A DNA stretch of 41,147 nt from an uncultured Succinivibrionaceae bacterium. GTDB taxonomy: Bacteria > Pseudomonadota > Gammaproteobacteria > Enterobacterales > Succinivibrionaceae. This document shows, in pieces, positions 25,523 through 32,659 of the stretch. A program made the translations under genes and the position numbers. The stretch lies in the NCBI GenBank assembly GCA_949286015.1, contig CASEBB010000007.1, forward strand, positions 1 through 41,147, in the 5' to 3' direction. Numbering within the stretch: the stretch's first letter is position 1; each line of letters begins with the position of its first letter. Below the pieces are notes generated by a model that worked only from the letters and a program-made list of their open reading frames with translations, was not told where the DNA came from and did no database searches.

Positions 25523-26572
25523 ATGGCAGATGTGGCGCGGCCAGATGCTGTGACCAGTGAAATCATCCACTATATGCGGGACATGATTAGCTCTGGGCAG
25601 TGGCCAGTGGGTTCCAAAATCCCCTCAGAAAACCAGTTACGTAAGCGCTTAAAGGTCTCGCGCACCTCGCTGCGTAGTGCCATTATGCAGCTGGCGGCAC
25701 TCAATGTCTTAAAGGCACGTCAGGGCATCGGTACCTTTGTGATTGGCCCCCTGCATGATGAGACCATGTTTGAGGAGTCGGGTAAGAGCCTCGCTGCTAA
25801 AAAAGAGATTGTGCAGATCTTAGAGTTCCTCAAGATCGTGGCCCCAACTGCCATCTACATTGAGATGAGCAAGTTCAATAAGTGCTTTAAGGGCCTTGAG
25901 CGGCAGTTAGTCGCGGCTTTGGACGAGCAACGGGAGCTGGCGGTACACGACCGCAGCAAGTTTATGCAGTCGTGCTTTAACTTCCACAAGATCATCTTCA
26001 ATGGCATCGTGAACGAGTTTGTAAAGGACTCGGTACTCGAAGCGATTCGGCGCTTACAGCTGGCGCTGTCGACGCTGCAGCCTACCATTTCCTCGCAGGT
26101 GATCCTGACGCTGCATCAGAAGCTGATCTTTGCCATTGTGCAAGAGGATCCCAAGCTTGCCCGTAGGGTGCTCAAGAAGCTCTACACCTACCTTACGGCA
26201 CACGACTATCTGCGCAATTTAGCGCGCACTCCGCGTATGAGCAGTGCGGAGCGTGCAACCAGCGCCCCTCCGGTGATTCGCACGGATATCAGCAGCGTGC
26301 CGGTACCAAAGATTGGCGCTAATGCCACGGCAGCTCATGCGGCAGCATCTTCGACTGCTACTGCTACCAGCAGTGCAGCTACTAACTCGGCGCTGGGCGG
26401 GACTGCGAGCGGAGCTGCTTCTGCGGCGTCGCAGGTGGAGGCGGTGCCAGCAAAGCGTAAGCGTGGACGTCCACGTAAGAATCCACTGCCAGAGCAGGCC
26501 ACAGTAAGTGGCGGCGCGGCCAAGGCGGTTAGTGGTGGGGTGTCACCCTTAGCGGCCCGTGCGGCGGAATAA
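25523..26572 (+). CDS. FadR/GntR-family regulator with C-terminal AT-hook
   Basis: Residues 8-77 form a GntR winged helix (VGSKIPSENQLRKRLKVSRTSLRSAIMQLAALNVLKARQGIGTF, in pieces). Residues 95-232 form an all-helical FCD ligand domain, with His at 155, 198 and 227 that may bind metal. FadR-subfamily members sense acids such as hexuronates, gluconate or lactate, so control of the nearby KDG genes is a reasonable guess but unproven. The last 115 residues are Ala/Ser/Thr-rich, contain an AT-hook-type basic motif at 311-321 (KRKRGRPRKNP), and are absent from typical FadR proteins of about 230-250 residues. AGAGGAG lies 8 nt before the ATG. The gene converges with the yfbR-like gene 38 bp away. 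Confidence 0.85.
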   Translation: MADVARPDAVTSEIIHYMRDMISSGQWPVGSKIPSENQLRKRLKVSRTSLRSAIMQLAALNVLKARQGIGTFVIGPLHDETMFEESGKSLAAKKEIVQILEFLKIVAPTAIYIEMSKFNKCFKGLERQLVAALDEQRELAVHDRSKFMQSCFNFHKIIFNGIVNEFVKDSVLEAIRRLQLALSTLQPTISSQVILTLHQKLIFAIVQEDPKLARRVLKKLYTYLTAHDYLRNLARTPRMSSAERATSAPPVIRTDISSVPVPKIGANATAAHAAASSTATATSSAATNSALGGTASGAASAASQVEAVPAKRKRGRPRKNPLPEQATVSGGAAKAVSGGVSPLAARAAE

Positions 26573-26610
26573 AGCGCGCCGCGCGGCGGGCACGCTGTGA
26601 GCGCGGCTCT

Positions 26611-27699
26611 CTACTCCGTGGTTGTAGCTGACGCTGGCTTTTGCTCTGTCTCTGGCTGCGAGGCGGTGGCGTGTTGCGCGGCCTGCTTCAGATCAAAGCG
26701 GTACTGCTCTTGGTAGTCCATTCCAGAGAGCTGGTCTACAGTCGCCCAGCACAAAGGCACAAAGGTGCGCATAAAGTAATCGACCTCAGGTAAGCGCTGA
26801 GCCGCCTCTTGTAAGGTGGCTTCGAGGTTGTCCTTAACGTGCACAAACTCAGGGTTGTGAAAGCGCAGCTCATTGGCGGTCTTAATGTAAGCGCAGATGT
26901 GGTCAGCAGCCTTAACGATGTCCTTAAGGGTGTGGTCGATATTGCTCTGGATGAGCAGCGCGGCAAACTCCTTTTGCATGAATGGCGGGAGCGTGCGCAG
27001 GCACTCTTCTTCGGCCTGATGCTCAATAGCCTTAAATTGTCGCGTAAACTCGGGGTTGAGGTATTTGGTGTTGGAGTTGAGGTCTTGTACCTTGCTCTCC
27101 GCTACCTCATGGTAGAGGGCAATCAGCGCCACGTCGCTGGGATTTACAGGTGGTTGCACCTTGAGCTCATTGTGAATCACTCCCAGCATGTGGGCAATGA
27201 CGGCAGTTTGGTGGCTATGCTCGGAGACATTCTCGTCACGAAAGCAGTGCATCAAAGCCCAGCGCTTAATGAAAGACATGCGGACAATCCACGCCAAAAA
27301 GGTACTTGGTTTGTCGCGTAAAAGCAGGTAGTGCTCAGGAGTAGGGGCCTCTCCTTCCCATGGGAATGTAGGATCGACCATAAAGAAGTAGCGCGTCTTG
27401 AGCTCAGCAAGGCTGCGGGTAAAGGGATCACCAAGTACTTCGGGGTTGTCAGCTTCACTTAGGCAGGAGTAGAGCTTGAGGCCGTAGAGATTTTCCTGCT
27501 CACAGAAATCAGAGCTCAGGGCAATAGACTGGAAGAGCTTACGGCCTAAAGGCGTCGCCAAGTGCTCAAGCGTGAGGGCGTGTGGATTAAGCTGCGGTAT
27601 CGTGCTTAAGTACTGCGCGAGGGACTCAACTGAGAGGTGAAGCTCAGCAAGTGTGAGAATCTGTGCAGGCAGGGTAAGCGAGGTTGGTTCTGGTGACAT
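26611..27699 (-). CDS. YfbR-like HD-domain nucleotidase with altered HD signature
   Basis: Residues 134-340 align by eye with E. coli YfbR, a 5'-deoxynucleotidase acting on dNMPs. Shared points are FIKRWALM with Arg146-Trp147 (the deoxyribose selectors), ENVSEHSHQ with H161, YHEVAES at 196-202 and KAADHICAY with D266. The canonical metal-binding His-Asp pair reads H197-E198 here (codons CAT GAG), a conservative but unusual change in the family's defining motif. The first 130 residues are an extra domain I do not recognise; E. coli YfbR has 199 residues against 362 here. AGGTG lies 6 nt before the ATG at 27699. A 15-bp tandem repeat lies just upstream. Activity is uncertain given the Glu substitution. 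Confidence 0.82.
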   Translation of the reverse strand: MSPEPTSLTLPAQILTLAELHLSVESLAQYLSTIPQLNPHALTLEHLATPLGRKLFQSIALSSDFCEQENLYGLKLYSCLSEADNPEVLGDPFTRSLAELKTRYFFMVDPTFPWEGEAPTPEHYLLLRDKPSTFLAWIVRMSFIKRWALMHCFRDENVSEHSHQTAVIAHMLGVIHNELKVQPPVNPSDVALIALYHEVAESKVQDLNSNTKYLNPEFTRQFKAIEHQAEEECLRTLPPFMQKEFAALLIQSNIDHTLKDIVKAADHICAYIKTANELRFHNPEFVHVKDNLEATLQEAAQRLPEVDYFMRTFVPLCWATVDQLSGMDYQEQYRFDLKQAAQHATASQPETEQKPASATTTE

Positions 27700-27748
27700 G
27701 GTGGCACCTGTGCGGGGATATGGGAGAGAGAAAAAGAGCAGCGCTGCG

Positions 27749-27823
27749 GTGCACGGCTCTGCTGTGCAGGGCTCTGCTGCGCACTGCTTTGCTGCGCAGG
27801 GCTATGTTGAGCAAGGCTCGGCA
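27749..27823. repeat. 15-bp tandem repeat, five units
   Basis: Units read GTGCACGGCTCTGCT, GTGCAGGGCTCTGCT, GCGCACTGCTTTGCT, GCGCAGGGCTATGTT and GAGCAAGGCTCGGCA. Each is 15 bp, so it stays in frame in any reading; the minus-strand frame would give SPAQQ-like pentapeptides. It lies 50 bp upstream of the yfbR-like start codon, so it is probably in the promoter or leader. Confidence 0.8.
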
Positions 27824-27960
27824 GCAGTTGAGGCGAAAGCAGTGGCGCTCGATGAGAGTGTTGCAATGTGAATTGGTAGCGCGTGGCTGCCATGGAGGTG
27901 AGGGGCGGGCGCTGGCATTTGCCCACAACCCAAAGTGGTGGGACGCTGCCCCGCACTCAT

Positions 27961-28116
27961 TAGGAATGAGTGATCTCATAAATGACGGCAGATTGGAGGT
28001 GTGAGGGCAAAGTCACACACCTCGAGATGAAGGGTGCTGGTGCGTCTAAGCCTACTTTAGGACAGTGCACCATGATTACCCTAAAGTCCGTCATCTATTA
28101 AGTAAGTCGTTCCTTA
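27961..28116 (+). repeat. MITE-like dispersed repeat, copy D
   Basis: It starts TAGGAATGAGTGATCTCATA and ends AGTAAGTCGTTCCTTA, 156 bp, with the outer 29 bp forming an imperfect inverted repeat that includes ATGACGG/CCGTCAT. The interior has CACCTCGAGAT and GATTACCCTAAAGTCCGTCAT as in copy A. It ends 16 bp from the pheA stop codon. Confidence 0.85.
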
Positions 28117-28132
28117 CGAGTGCTGGTTCTGC

Positions 28133-29314
28133 TTACTTGTGACGCTCGTCCGAGAGGTAGCAACCCAAGATCTTTAAGTTGGTGGTGTGCTCCTTAATCC
28201 GGCTCATGATCTCCTGCATCACCGGCGTATTGAGGTTAGCCTCAAGGTCAACAAAGAAGATCTCCTCCCACGTCTCACGGGCCTGCATTTCCAGAGGACG
28301 CGAGTAGAGCTTAGTTAAGTTGATCTCATGACGGCTAAACTCATTGAGGACGTTAATGAGCGAGCCAGGGGTGTACTTCTTGGTGCTAAAGAGCAAGGAG
28401 GTCTTAGCGCTCATAGTAAGAGGCACGCTAATTGGCGTCTTGCTCAGGATAATGAAGCGGGTGTAGTTGTTCTTGTTGTTGGCAATGTCGCTTACCAGTG
28501 GGTGCAGACCGTAGTAGCGTGCCGCATGCATCGAACCTAAGGCAATAGCGTGCGGATCGTTTAGCTCCTTCACCTTTTCCATCGCCTCAGAAGAGGCGTG
28601 GGTGTAAATCACCTGTGCGTGTGCGAGGTGGGTTTTAAGGAAGTTAGAGCACTGGGTCACCGGCTGTGGGTGGGAGTAGACGGTGGTGATTTGCGCGTAG
28701 TCGATTTCGCCTTGCTCGGCATTAGGCGCGCTTTGCACCGAGAGAATGGAGTGATCGATAGGGTAGAAGATTTCACCTACAATCGAGGCCGACATGGTCT
28801 GCATGGTGTCCACCGCCTCGTTAATGGAGCCGGAATTGGAGTTCTCAATAGGCAACACGCCATACTCGCAATTACCGCTTTCTACCTGCGCTACGATCTC
28901 ACTAAAGGAGGTGCAAGACTGCTCGCGCATGCGGTTTTCGTAGTGCTCAAAGTAGCGGTGGGTGGCAAGGTGCGAGTAGGTGCCCTTTGTGCCTAAGTAG
29001 GCTACAGAGGTAGAGCGGGCAAAGTCTTTGTTATTGACCTGTGAGACGATGTAGCTTTGCTCGTAAGAGACAGTGTGCGCCATGATCTTTTCGTAGATAG
29101 AGCGCACCATGGAAGGGGAGATACCGGCCTCTACAGCCTTATTCATGAGGGTGGAGAGCTTTTGCTCTTCACGCTGCTTATCGACGATGCCTTGATCGTG
29201 AGCCAGCTTGTAGATAGCCACATCGCGCGCTACGTCTTGTCGTGCCTGTAAGAGCGAAATGATTTGTTGGTCGATGTCATCGATGGCAATGCGACAGTCG
29301 CGTAAATCGCGCAT
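28133..29314 (-). CDS. pheA: Bifunctional chorismate mutase / prephenate dehydratase
   Basis: This P-protein converts chorismate to prephenate and then phenylpyruvate in phenylalanine synthesis. An AroQ mutase domain spans residues 1-90 (IDDIDQQIISLL, DVAIYK). The dehydratase spans about 103-290, with VLPIENSNSGSI and the catalytic NYTRFIIL motif. A C-terminal ACT domain spans about 302-388 for Phe feedback. In the ACT domain the usual ESRP reads YSRP and GALV reads GSLI, so feedback may differ from E. coli, though similar variants occur in other bacteria. I chose the ATG at 29314 because GGGAGA lies 7 nt upstream; the frame extends to 29377 without support. No Phe-rich leader peptide was found upstream. 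Confidence 0.96.
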   Translation of the reverse strand: MRDLRDCRIAIDDIDQQIISLLQARQDVARDVAIYKLAHDQGIVDKQREEQKLSTLMNKAVEAGISPSMVRSIYEKIMAHTVSYEQSYIVSQVNNKDFARSTSVAYLGTKGTYSHLATHRYFEHYENRMREQSCTSFSEIVAQVESGNCEYGVLPIENSNSGSINEAVDTMQTMSASIVGEIFYPIDHSILSVQSAPNAEQGEIDYAQITTVYSHPQPVTQCSNFLKTHLAHAQVIYTHASSEAMEKVKELNDPHAIALGSMHAARYYGLHPLVSDIANNKNNYTRFIILSKTPISVPLTMSAKTSLLFSTKKYTPGSLINVLNEFSRHEINLTKLYSRPLEMQARETWEEIFFVDLEANLNTPVMQEIMSRIKEHTTNLKILGCYLSDERHK

Positions 29315-29432
29315 AAACAATCTCCCGCAGAAGAGCAGAGTAGGGTGAAGACAATGCTGGTAGTTTACGGAGGCCACTTACCCCTGCATGGGCAGCAGCA
29401 GAGTAGTGGTGATCTTTTGGTAACTTGCCAAC

Positions 29433-29458
29433 AAAAAAGGCGATACCGCAGTATCGCC
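29433..29458 (-). terminator. Minus-strand terminator between the Bax inhibitor-1 gene and pheA
   Basis: GGCGATAC and GTATCGCC form a perfect 8-bp stem with a 4-nt loop, followed on the minus strand by six T residues. It lies about 120 bp after the stop of the Bax inhibitor-1 gene and about 120 bp before pheA, so it most likely ends the former. The pheA promoter should then be between 29315 and 29432. Confidence 0.85.
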
Positions 29459-29577
29459 CTTTATGATAGAAAACCAGAGATCAGAACACAACGCATTAGA
29501 GGCTACCATGCCGCTCATGTCGCGTTTATGTGATAGGCGACGGGCAGGAGCAACGCTCTTGTGCTCTATTGAAGTGC

Positions 29578-30321
29578 TTATTCGCGCTTGCTTAAGAGGT
29601 TTAAGATCTCGATGTACAGCCAGCAGATGGTGACTAATAACGAGAAAGCGCAGTAGTACTCAAAGTACTTTGGCAGGCCCTCATTGACCGACTGCTCGAT
29701 CATGTCAAAGTCTAAGACCAGATTAAAGGCCGCAATGGTGCACACTACCAGCGAAATGATAATGGAAAGCGCACCGGTACGTGGCAGCAGAGGGAAGCCA
29801 AAGAGCGAGCCGATCATGTTGATCAGGTATAACACGGCCACACCAGCAGTAGCACCAACCACGATGCTGCGGAAACGAGCAGTTGGGACGATGATGCGGA
29901 ACTTCCACAGCGCTAACATGCTCAGCACCACGACAAAGGTGGACATGACAGCAGTGGAAACGATGCCTGGGTACTTAAACTCAAAGACGGCCGAGAGGCA
30001 GCCTAAGGCGCCACCTTCTAAGACGGCGTAAGCAGGTGCCGAGAATGGGGCGGCGTTTGGCTTAAAGATGGTGACCAAGGCCACGACAACAGCGGCGATC
30101 AGTGAACCATACATTAAGAGCTTAGGGATGGCGCCGTTAGCGTAAATATAGCCTAAGCTGTAGACCATGCTCAAGTAGCCCACGACTAAGGTCAGAGCTA
30201 CTAATAAAATGGACTTAGTGGTAGCGCCAGAGAGGGTAGCCACTTGTCCCAAGCCGCCGAAATTATAGGCACCATCGGCGGCGCGGTTTAACACTCCCAT
30301 GGCGGGATTGTTCAGAGCCAT
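29578..30321 (-). CDS. Bax inhibitor-1 / YccA family membrane protein
   Basis: The 247-residue protein has seven hydrophobic segments (beginning SILLVALTLVVGYLSMVYSL) and the family layout, including a C-terminal LVLDFDMIEQSVNEGLPKYFEYYCAFSLLVTI stretch in which the conserved acidic residues of the presumed Ca2+/H+ leak pore lie. The N-terminal NNPAMGVLNRAA start resembles the bacterial COG4760-type subgroup rather than E. coli YccA. GAGGAT lies 6 nt before the ATG. Its role in bacteria is poorly defined; membrane proteostasis through FtsH is known for YccA. It is followed by a good terminator. Confidence 0.85.
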   Translation of the reverse strand: MALNNPAMGVLNRAADGAYNFGGLGQVATLSGATTKSILLVALTLVVGYLSMVYSLGYIYANGAIPKLLMYGSLIAAVVVALVTIFKPNAAPFSAPAYAVLEGGALGCLSAVFEFKYPGIVSTAVMSTFVVVLSMLALWKFRIIVPTARFRSIVVGATAGVAVLYLINMIGSLFGFPLLPRTGALSIIISLVVCTIAAFNLVLDFDMIEQSVNEGLPKYFEYYCAFSLLVTICWLYIEILNLLSKRE

Positions 30322-30499
30322 AGAAAATCCTCAAAATAAGGGGAATCACTGTGAGCAGTTTAGCATGCAGTGCTGGTAGCAAACGCTACATACAAAAAGC
30401 CATCATTAGTGTAGGGCAAAATGCTTAGCTGGGACTTAGTTTTGGTTGAAAAGGTGGGCTGGATCGCAAAAGAGGGGCGCAATGACAAAGTAACAGGCA

Positions 30500-30623
30500 A
30501 AGGAAAGAGTGAGCTAATAGGTGACGGATGTAATGGTACGTGGTTGCAACGTCTCACCTCGAGATAAAAGGTGCAAGCGAGCCTGAGCCTATCTTGAGAT
30601 GAGCATGCATGCGTGCCCTAAAG
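30500..30623 (+). repeat. MITE-like dispersed repeat, copy E (3'-truncated)
   Basis: It starts AAGGAAAGAGTGAGCTAATA, continues through TGACGGATG, CACCTCGAGATAAAAGGTGC and GAGCCTGAGCCTATCTTGAG, and stops after GCGTGCCCTAAAG. The right inverted repeat is missing. It is closest to copy C. Confidence 0.75.
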
Positions 30624-30931
30624 CGTGTGGCTTGGGGGATCGTGTCATTGGCGGGTGTGACAGGCGCGTTTGCTTTGCAGCGGTGCCTTACCGCAGGAAG
30701 CGCAGAAAGAGCAGGGAGTAGTTGGCTGTTGGCAATTGGCCGCTGGCAGCTGGCTGGTAGCGCGTGGCTGGTAGTGGTGCTCGCGTCTGATCACTTTAGG
30801 CAGAGGTGGCTTTAGATTTTTGGGGTGCTGGCAGCGCTACTTTTGACAGTCACTTTGCCCCTGTGTTTGCCCGCTGCATTGCCCTTATTTAGGCTCTTTT
30901 GCTTTAATTTTGTGAGCTACGTTTTCTTTAG

Positions 30932-30959
30932 CTACCATACTAGTTTACAAGTATGGTAG
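30932..30959. promoter_or_regulatory. Candidate operator upstream of the KDG kinase gene
   Basis: CTACCATACT and AGTATGGTAG are perfect 10-bp inverted arms around an 8-nt spacer. The ACCATACT/AGTATGGT half-sites loosely recall operators of FadR-subfamily hexuronate regulators such as UxuR (TGGTATACCA-like), and a FadR-type gene lies at 25523. It might equally be an RNA hairpin in the leader. Confidence 0.4.
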
Positions 30960-31262
30960 TGCTGCTATAGCATACGCCTATGCTTAGGTTTGGTGCCTGT
31001 TTTCGGGCACGGTGCAGGAGCTGACGCTTACTTTTTGGGGCGCAGGTTTTTCTCATTTTTTGCTATATCGCAACCTTTGCGACGGCCAGAACAGTTAGAC
31101 TTGTTTGGGTGCCGCGCTGGCGGCGGTAGCTCATAGCAGCTACCCTATGCATGCTCATGCATGCCCATGCAGGGCTTAAGCAAAGTCTCCTGCGGCGCGC
31201 TGTAAGTGCAGACTGCATTACATTACTGAGAGTGGATTGGGATTTTTAGAGGAGTTGTGTCG

Positions 31263-32219
31263 ATGGCAAAGGGCTTATTACTTGCCGGTGAGCCAATGGG
31301 CTTATTAATCGCCCAATCGGAGGGGCCATTAGATAGCGTCAGCGGTTATTCGCTCGCTGTGGCTGGTGCCGAATTCAATGTGGCTACGGGCGCTGCACGC
31401 TTAGGCCACTATGTCTCTTACCTCACCAAGGTTGGTGACGACCCATTTGGCAAGCTGATTACGCGCACCTTACGCAACAACAAGATCGACGACTCCAATG
31501 TGCTCTTTACTACCGAGCGCACCACGGGCTTTATGCTCAAGGGTAAGGTCTCCAAGGGCGATCCACAGATTTTCTACTTCCGTAAGGGCTCTGCGGCTTC
31601 GACCTTAAGTCCAGAGGATGTAGAGCACATCGATTTCTCCAAGTTTAGCCACATCCACTTAACGGGTATCTTCCCTGCCTTAACGGATTCAACCCGTGCG
31701 GCCATGATGACTCTGATTCAAAAGGCACGTGAGGCGAAGCTCTTTATCTCCTTTGATCCTAATCTGCGTCCACAGCTGTGGCCATCGCAAGAGGTCATGG
31801 TAGAGACCTTAAACAAGCTGGCTACTTACGCCGACCTCGTGCTGCCAGGTGAAGGTGAGGGCAAGATCCTCTGCGGTAGCTCCGAGCCAAAGGCCATTAG
31901 CGACTTCTACCAGAAGTTAGGTGCCAAGACGGTTGTGACCAAGTTAGGCCCTAAGGGCGCCTTTGTGCGCGACGGTGACAGAGAAATTACCGTCCCTGGC
32001 TTTATCATCGATAAGGTTGTCGATACGGTCGGTGCTGGTGACGGTTTTGCCTGTGGTGTGATCACGGGCTTAATGGAAGAGCTGAGTATCGATCAAGCTG
32101 CTGAGCGTGGCTGCGCGATTGGCGCTATTCAGTGCACCTTTAGTGGTGACAATGAGGGCCTGCCAACTCCAGAGCAGTTAAAGGCCTTTATGCAAAGCCA
32201 CAAGCGCGTGAGCTTGTAG
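31263..32219 (+). CDS. kdgK: 2-keto-3-deoxygluconate kinase
   Basis: KdgK phosphorylates KDG to KDPG in hexuronate and pectin breakdown. The 318-residue PfkB-family protein has GEPMGLLIA at the start, AGAEFNVATGAARLG (substrate loop), FRKGSAAS, the FDPNLRPQLW segment and the C-terminal signature DTVGAGDGFACG with the catalytic Asp260. These strings look closer to Firmicutes-type KDG kinases than to E. coli KdgK, which suggests an exchanged gene or a deep paralogue. The ATG at 31263 is preferred because AGAGGAG lies 8 nt upstream; an in-frame GTG at 31257 is only 2 nt from it. The next gene encodes the following step. Other PfkB sugar kinases are less likely. Confidence 0.88.
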   Translation: MAKGLLLAGEPMGLLIAQSEGPLDSVSGYSLAVAGAEFNVATGAARLGHYVSYLTKVGDDPFGKLITRTLRNNKIDDSNVLFTTERTTGFMLKGKVSKGDPQIFYFRKGSAASTLSPEDVEHIDFSKFSHIHLTGIFPALTDSTRAAMMTLIQKAREAKLFISFDPNLRPQLWPSQEVMVETLNKLATYADLVLPGEGEGKILCGSSEPKAISDFYQKLGAKTVVTKLGPKGAFVRDGDREITVPGFIIDKVVDTVGAGDGFACGVITGLMEELSIDQAAERGCAIGAIQCTFSGDNEGLPTPEQLKAFMQSHKRVSL

Positions 32220-32659
32220 TAAGCGCCAGCGGTAGTTAGGTTTAAGCCGTAGCTTGCTGCGGCCCTGAGCAAAAGAGTGAGCACTGTTGTGAGGCAAGGC
32301 TGCCTATAGTGTTGGCTTTCTCGCAATCTGGGCGTTTGTCTCTTGCGTCATCAGGGTAAGCTGCGGTAGATTCTAGCCATTCAGACTGGTATTGCAATGG
32401 GATAGGCCGCGCGTGGATGCTGGGCTGCAGCTCAGTAAAGACTTTAGCGTGGCCTAAGGGCCTTGAGCGCATCGTGCTCTGGTTGCAGGTGCGCCGAGCC
32501 TATATTGTCCGTGTGTTTTTGGTGGTGGGGTGCTTCTCTCCCCTCTTGGCCGCATATTTTTGAGACAAGGTTGGCCGCACGGACTGAGGAACGAGGCTGC
32601 TGCCACAGCCGTAAGCTGTTGGTACGGTGGCTTCGAGCTTTCTCCACAGAGGATTTGTT
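32220..32659. other. kdgK-aldolase gap with a duplicated 20-bp segment
   Basis: The two genes of one pathway are 440 bp apart and no gene lies between them. A 20-bp segment, TCGTGCTCTGGTTGCAGGTG, at 32472-32491 recurs exactly inside the aldolase gene at 32746-32765. A GGCC-TAAG-GGCC hairpin lies at about 32452-32463. Whether the aldolase has its own promoter is unclear. Confidence 0.5.

Larger units (their letters stand above)
27700..28132. other. pheA-yfbR gap: tandem repeat and repeat copy D
   Basis: The pheA stop faces the yfbR-like start across 433 bp. The gap consists mainly of a five-unit 15-bp tandem repeat at 27749-27823 and repeat copy D at 27961-28116. No separate gene is supported. 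Confidence 0.6.
30322..31262. other. Divergent region between the Bax inhibitor-1 gene and the KDG kinase gene
   Basis: The stretch contains truncated repeat copy E, a 10-bp-arm palindrome at 30932-30959, a hairpin GTGCCTG-TTTT-CGGGCAC at 30993-31010 and a run of ATGC repeats near 31147-31172. A 68-codon frame starting inside copy E (30609-30815) has no ribosome site or family signature and is not called. Confidence 0.5.

Noticed and set aside
27606..27956. 116-codon minus-strand frame with SPAQQ repeats
   Set aside because: It overlaps the yfbR-like start in another frame and its repeats are the by-product of the 15-bp tandem DNA repeat.
29430..29530. Possible phenylalanine attenuator before pheA
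   Set aside because: A terminator stem is present, but the only short frame reading toward it on the minus strand has a single Trp and scattered Phe, not a Phe run, and it reads through the stem. The stem is more simply the terminator of the preceding gene.
30609..30815. 68-codon plus-strand frame
   Set aside because: It starts inside truncated repeat copy E, lacks a ribosome site and shows low-complexity Trp/Leu/Ala composition.
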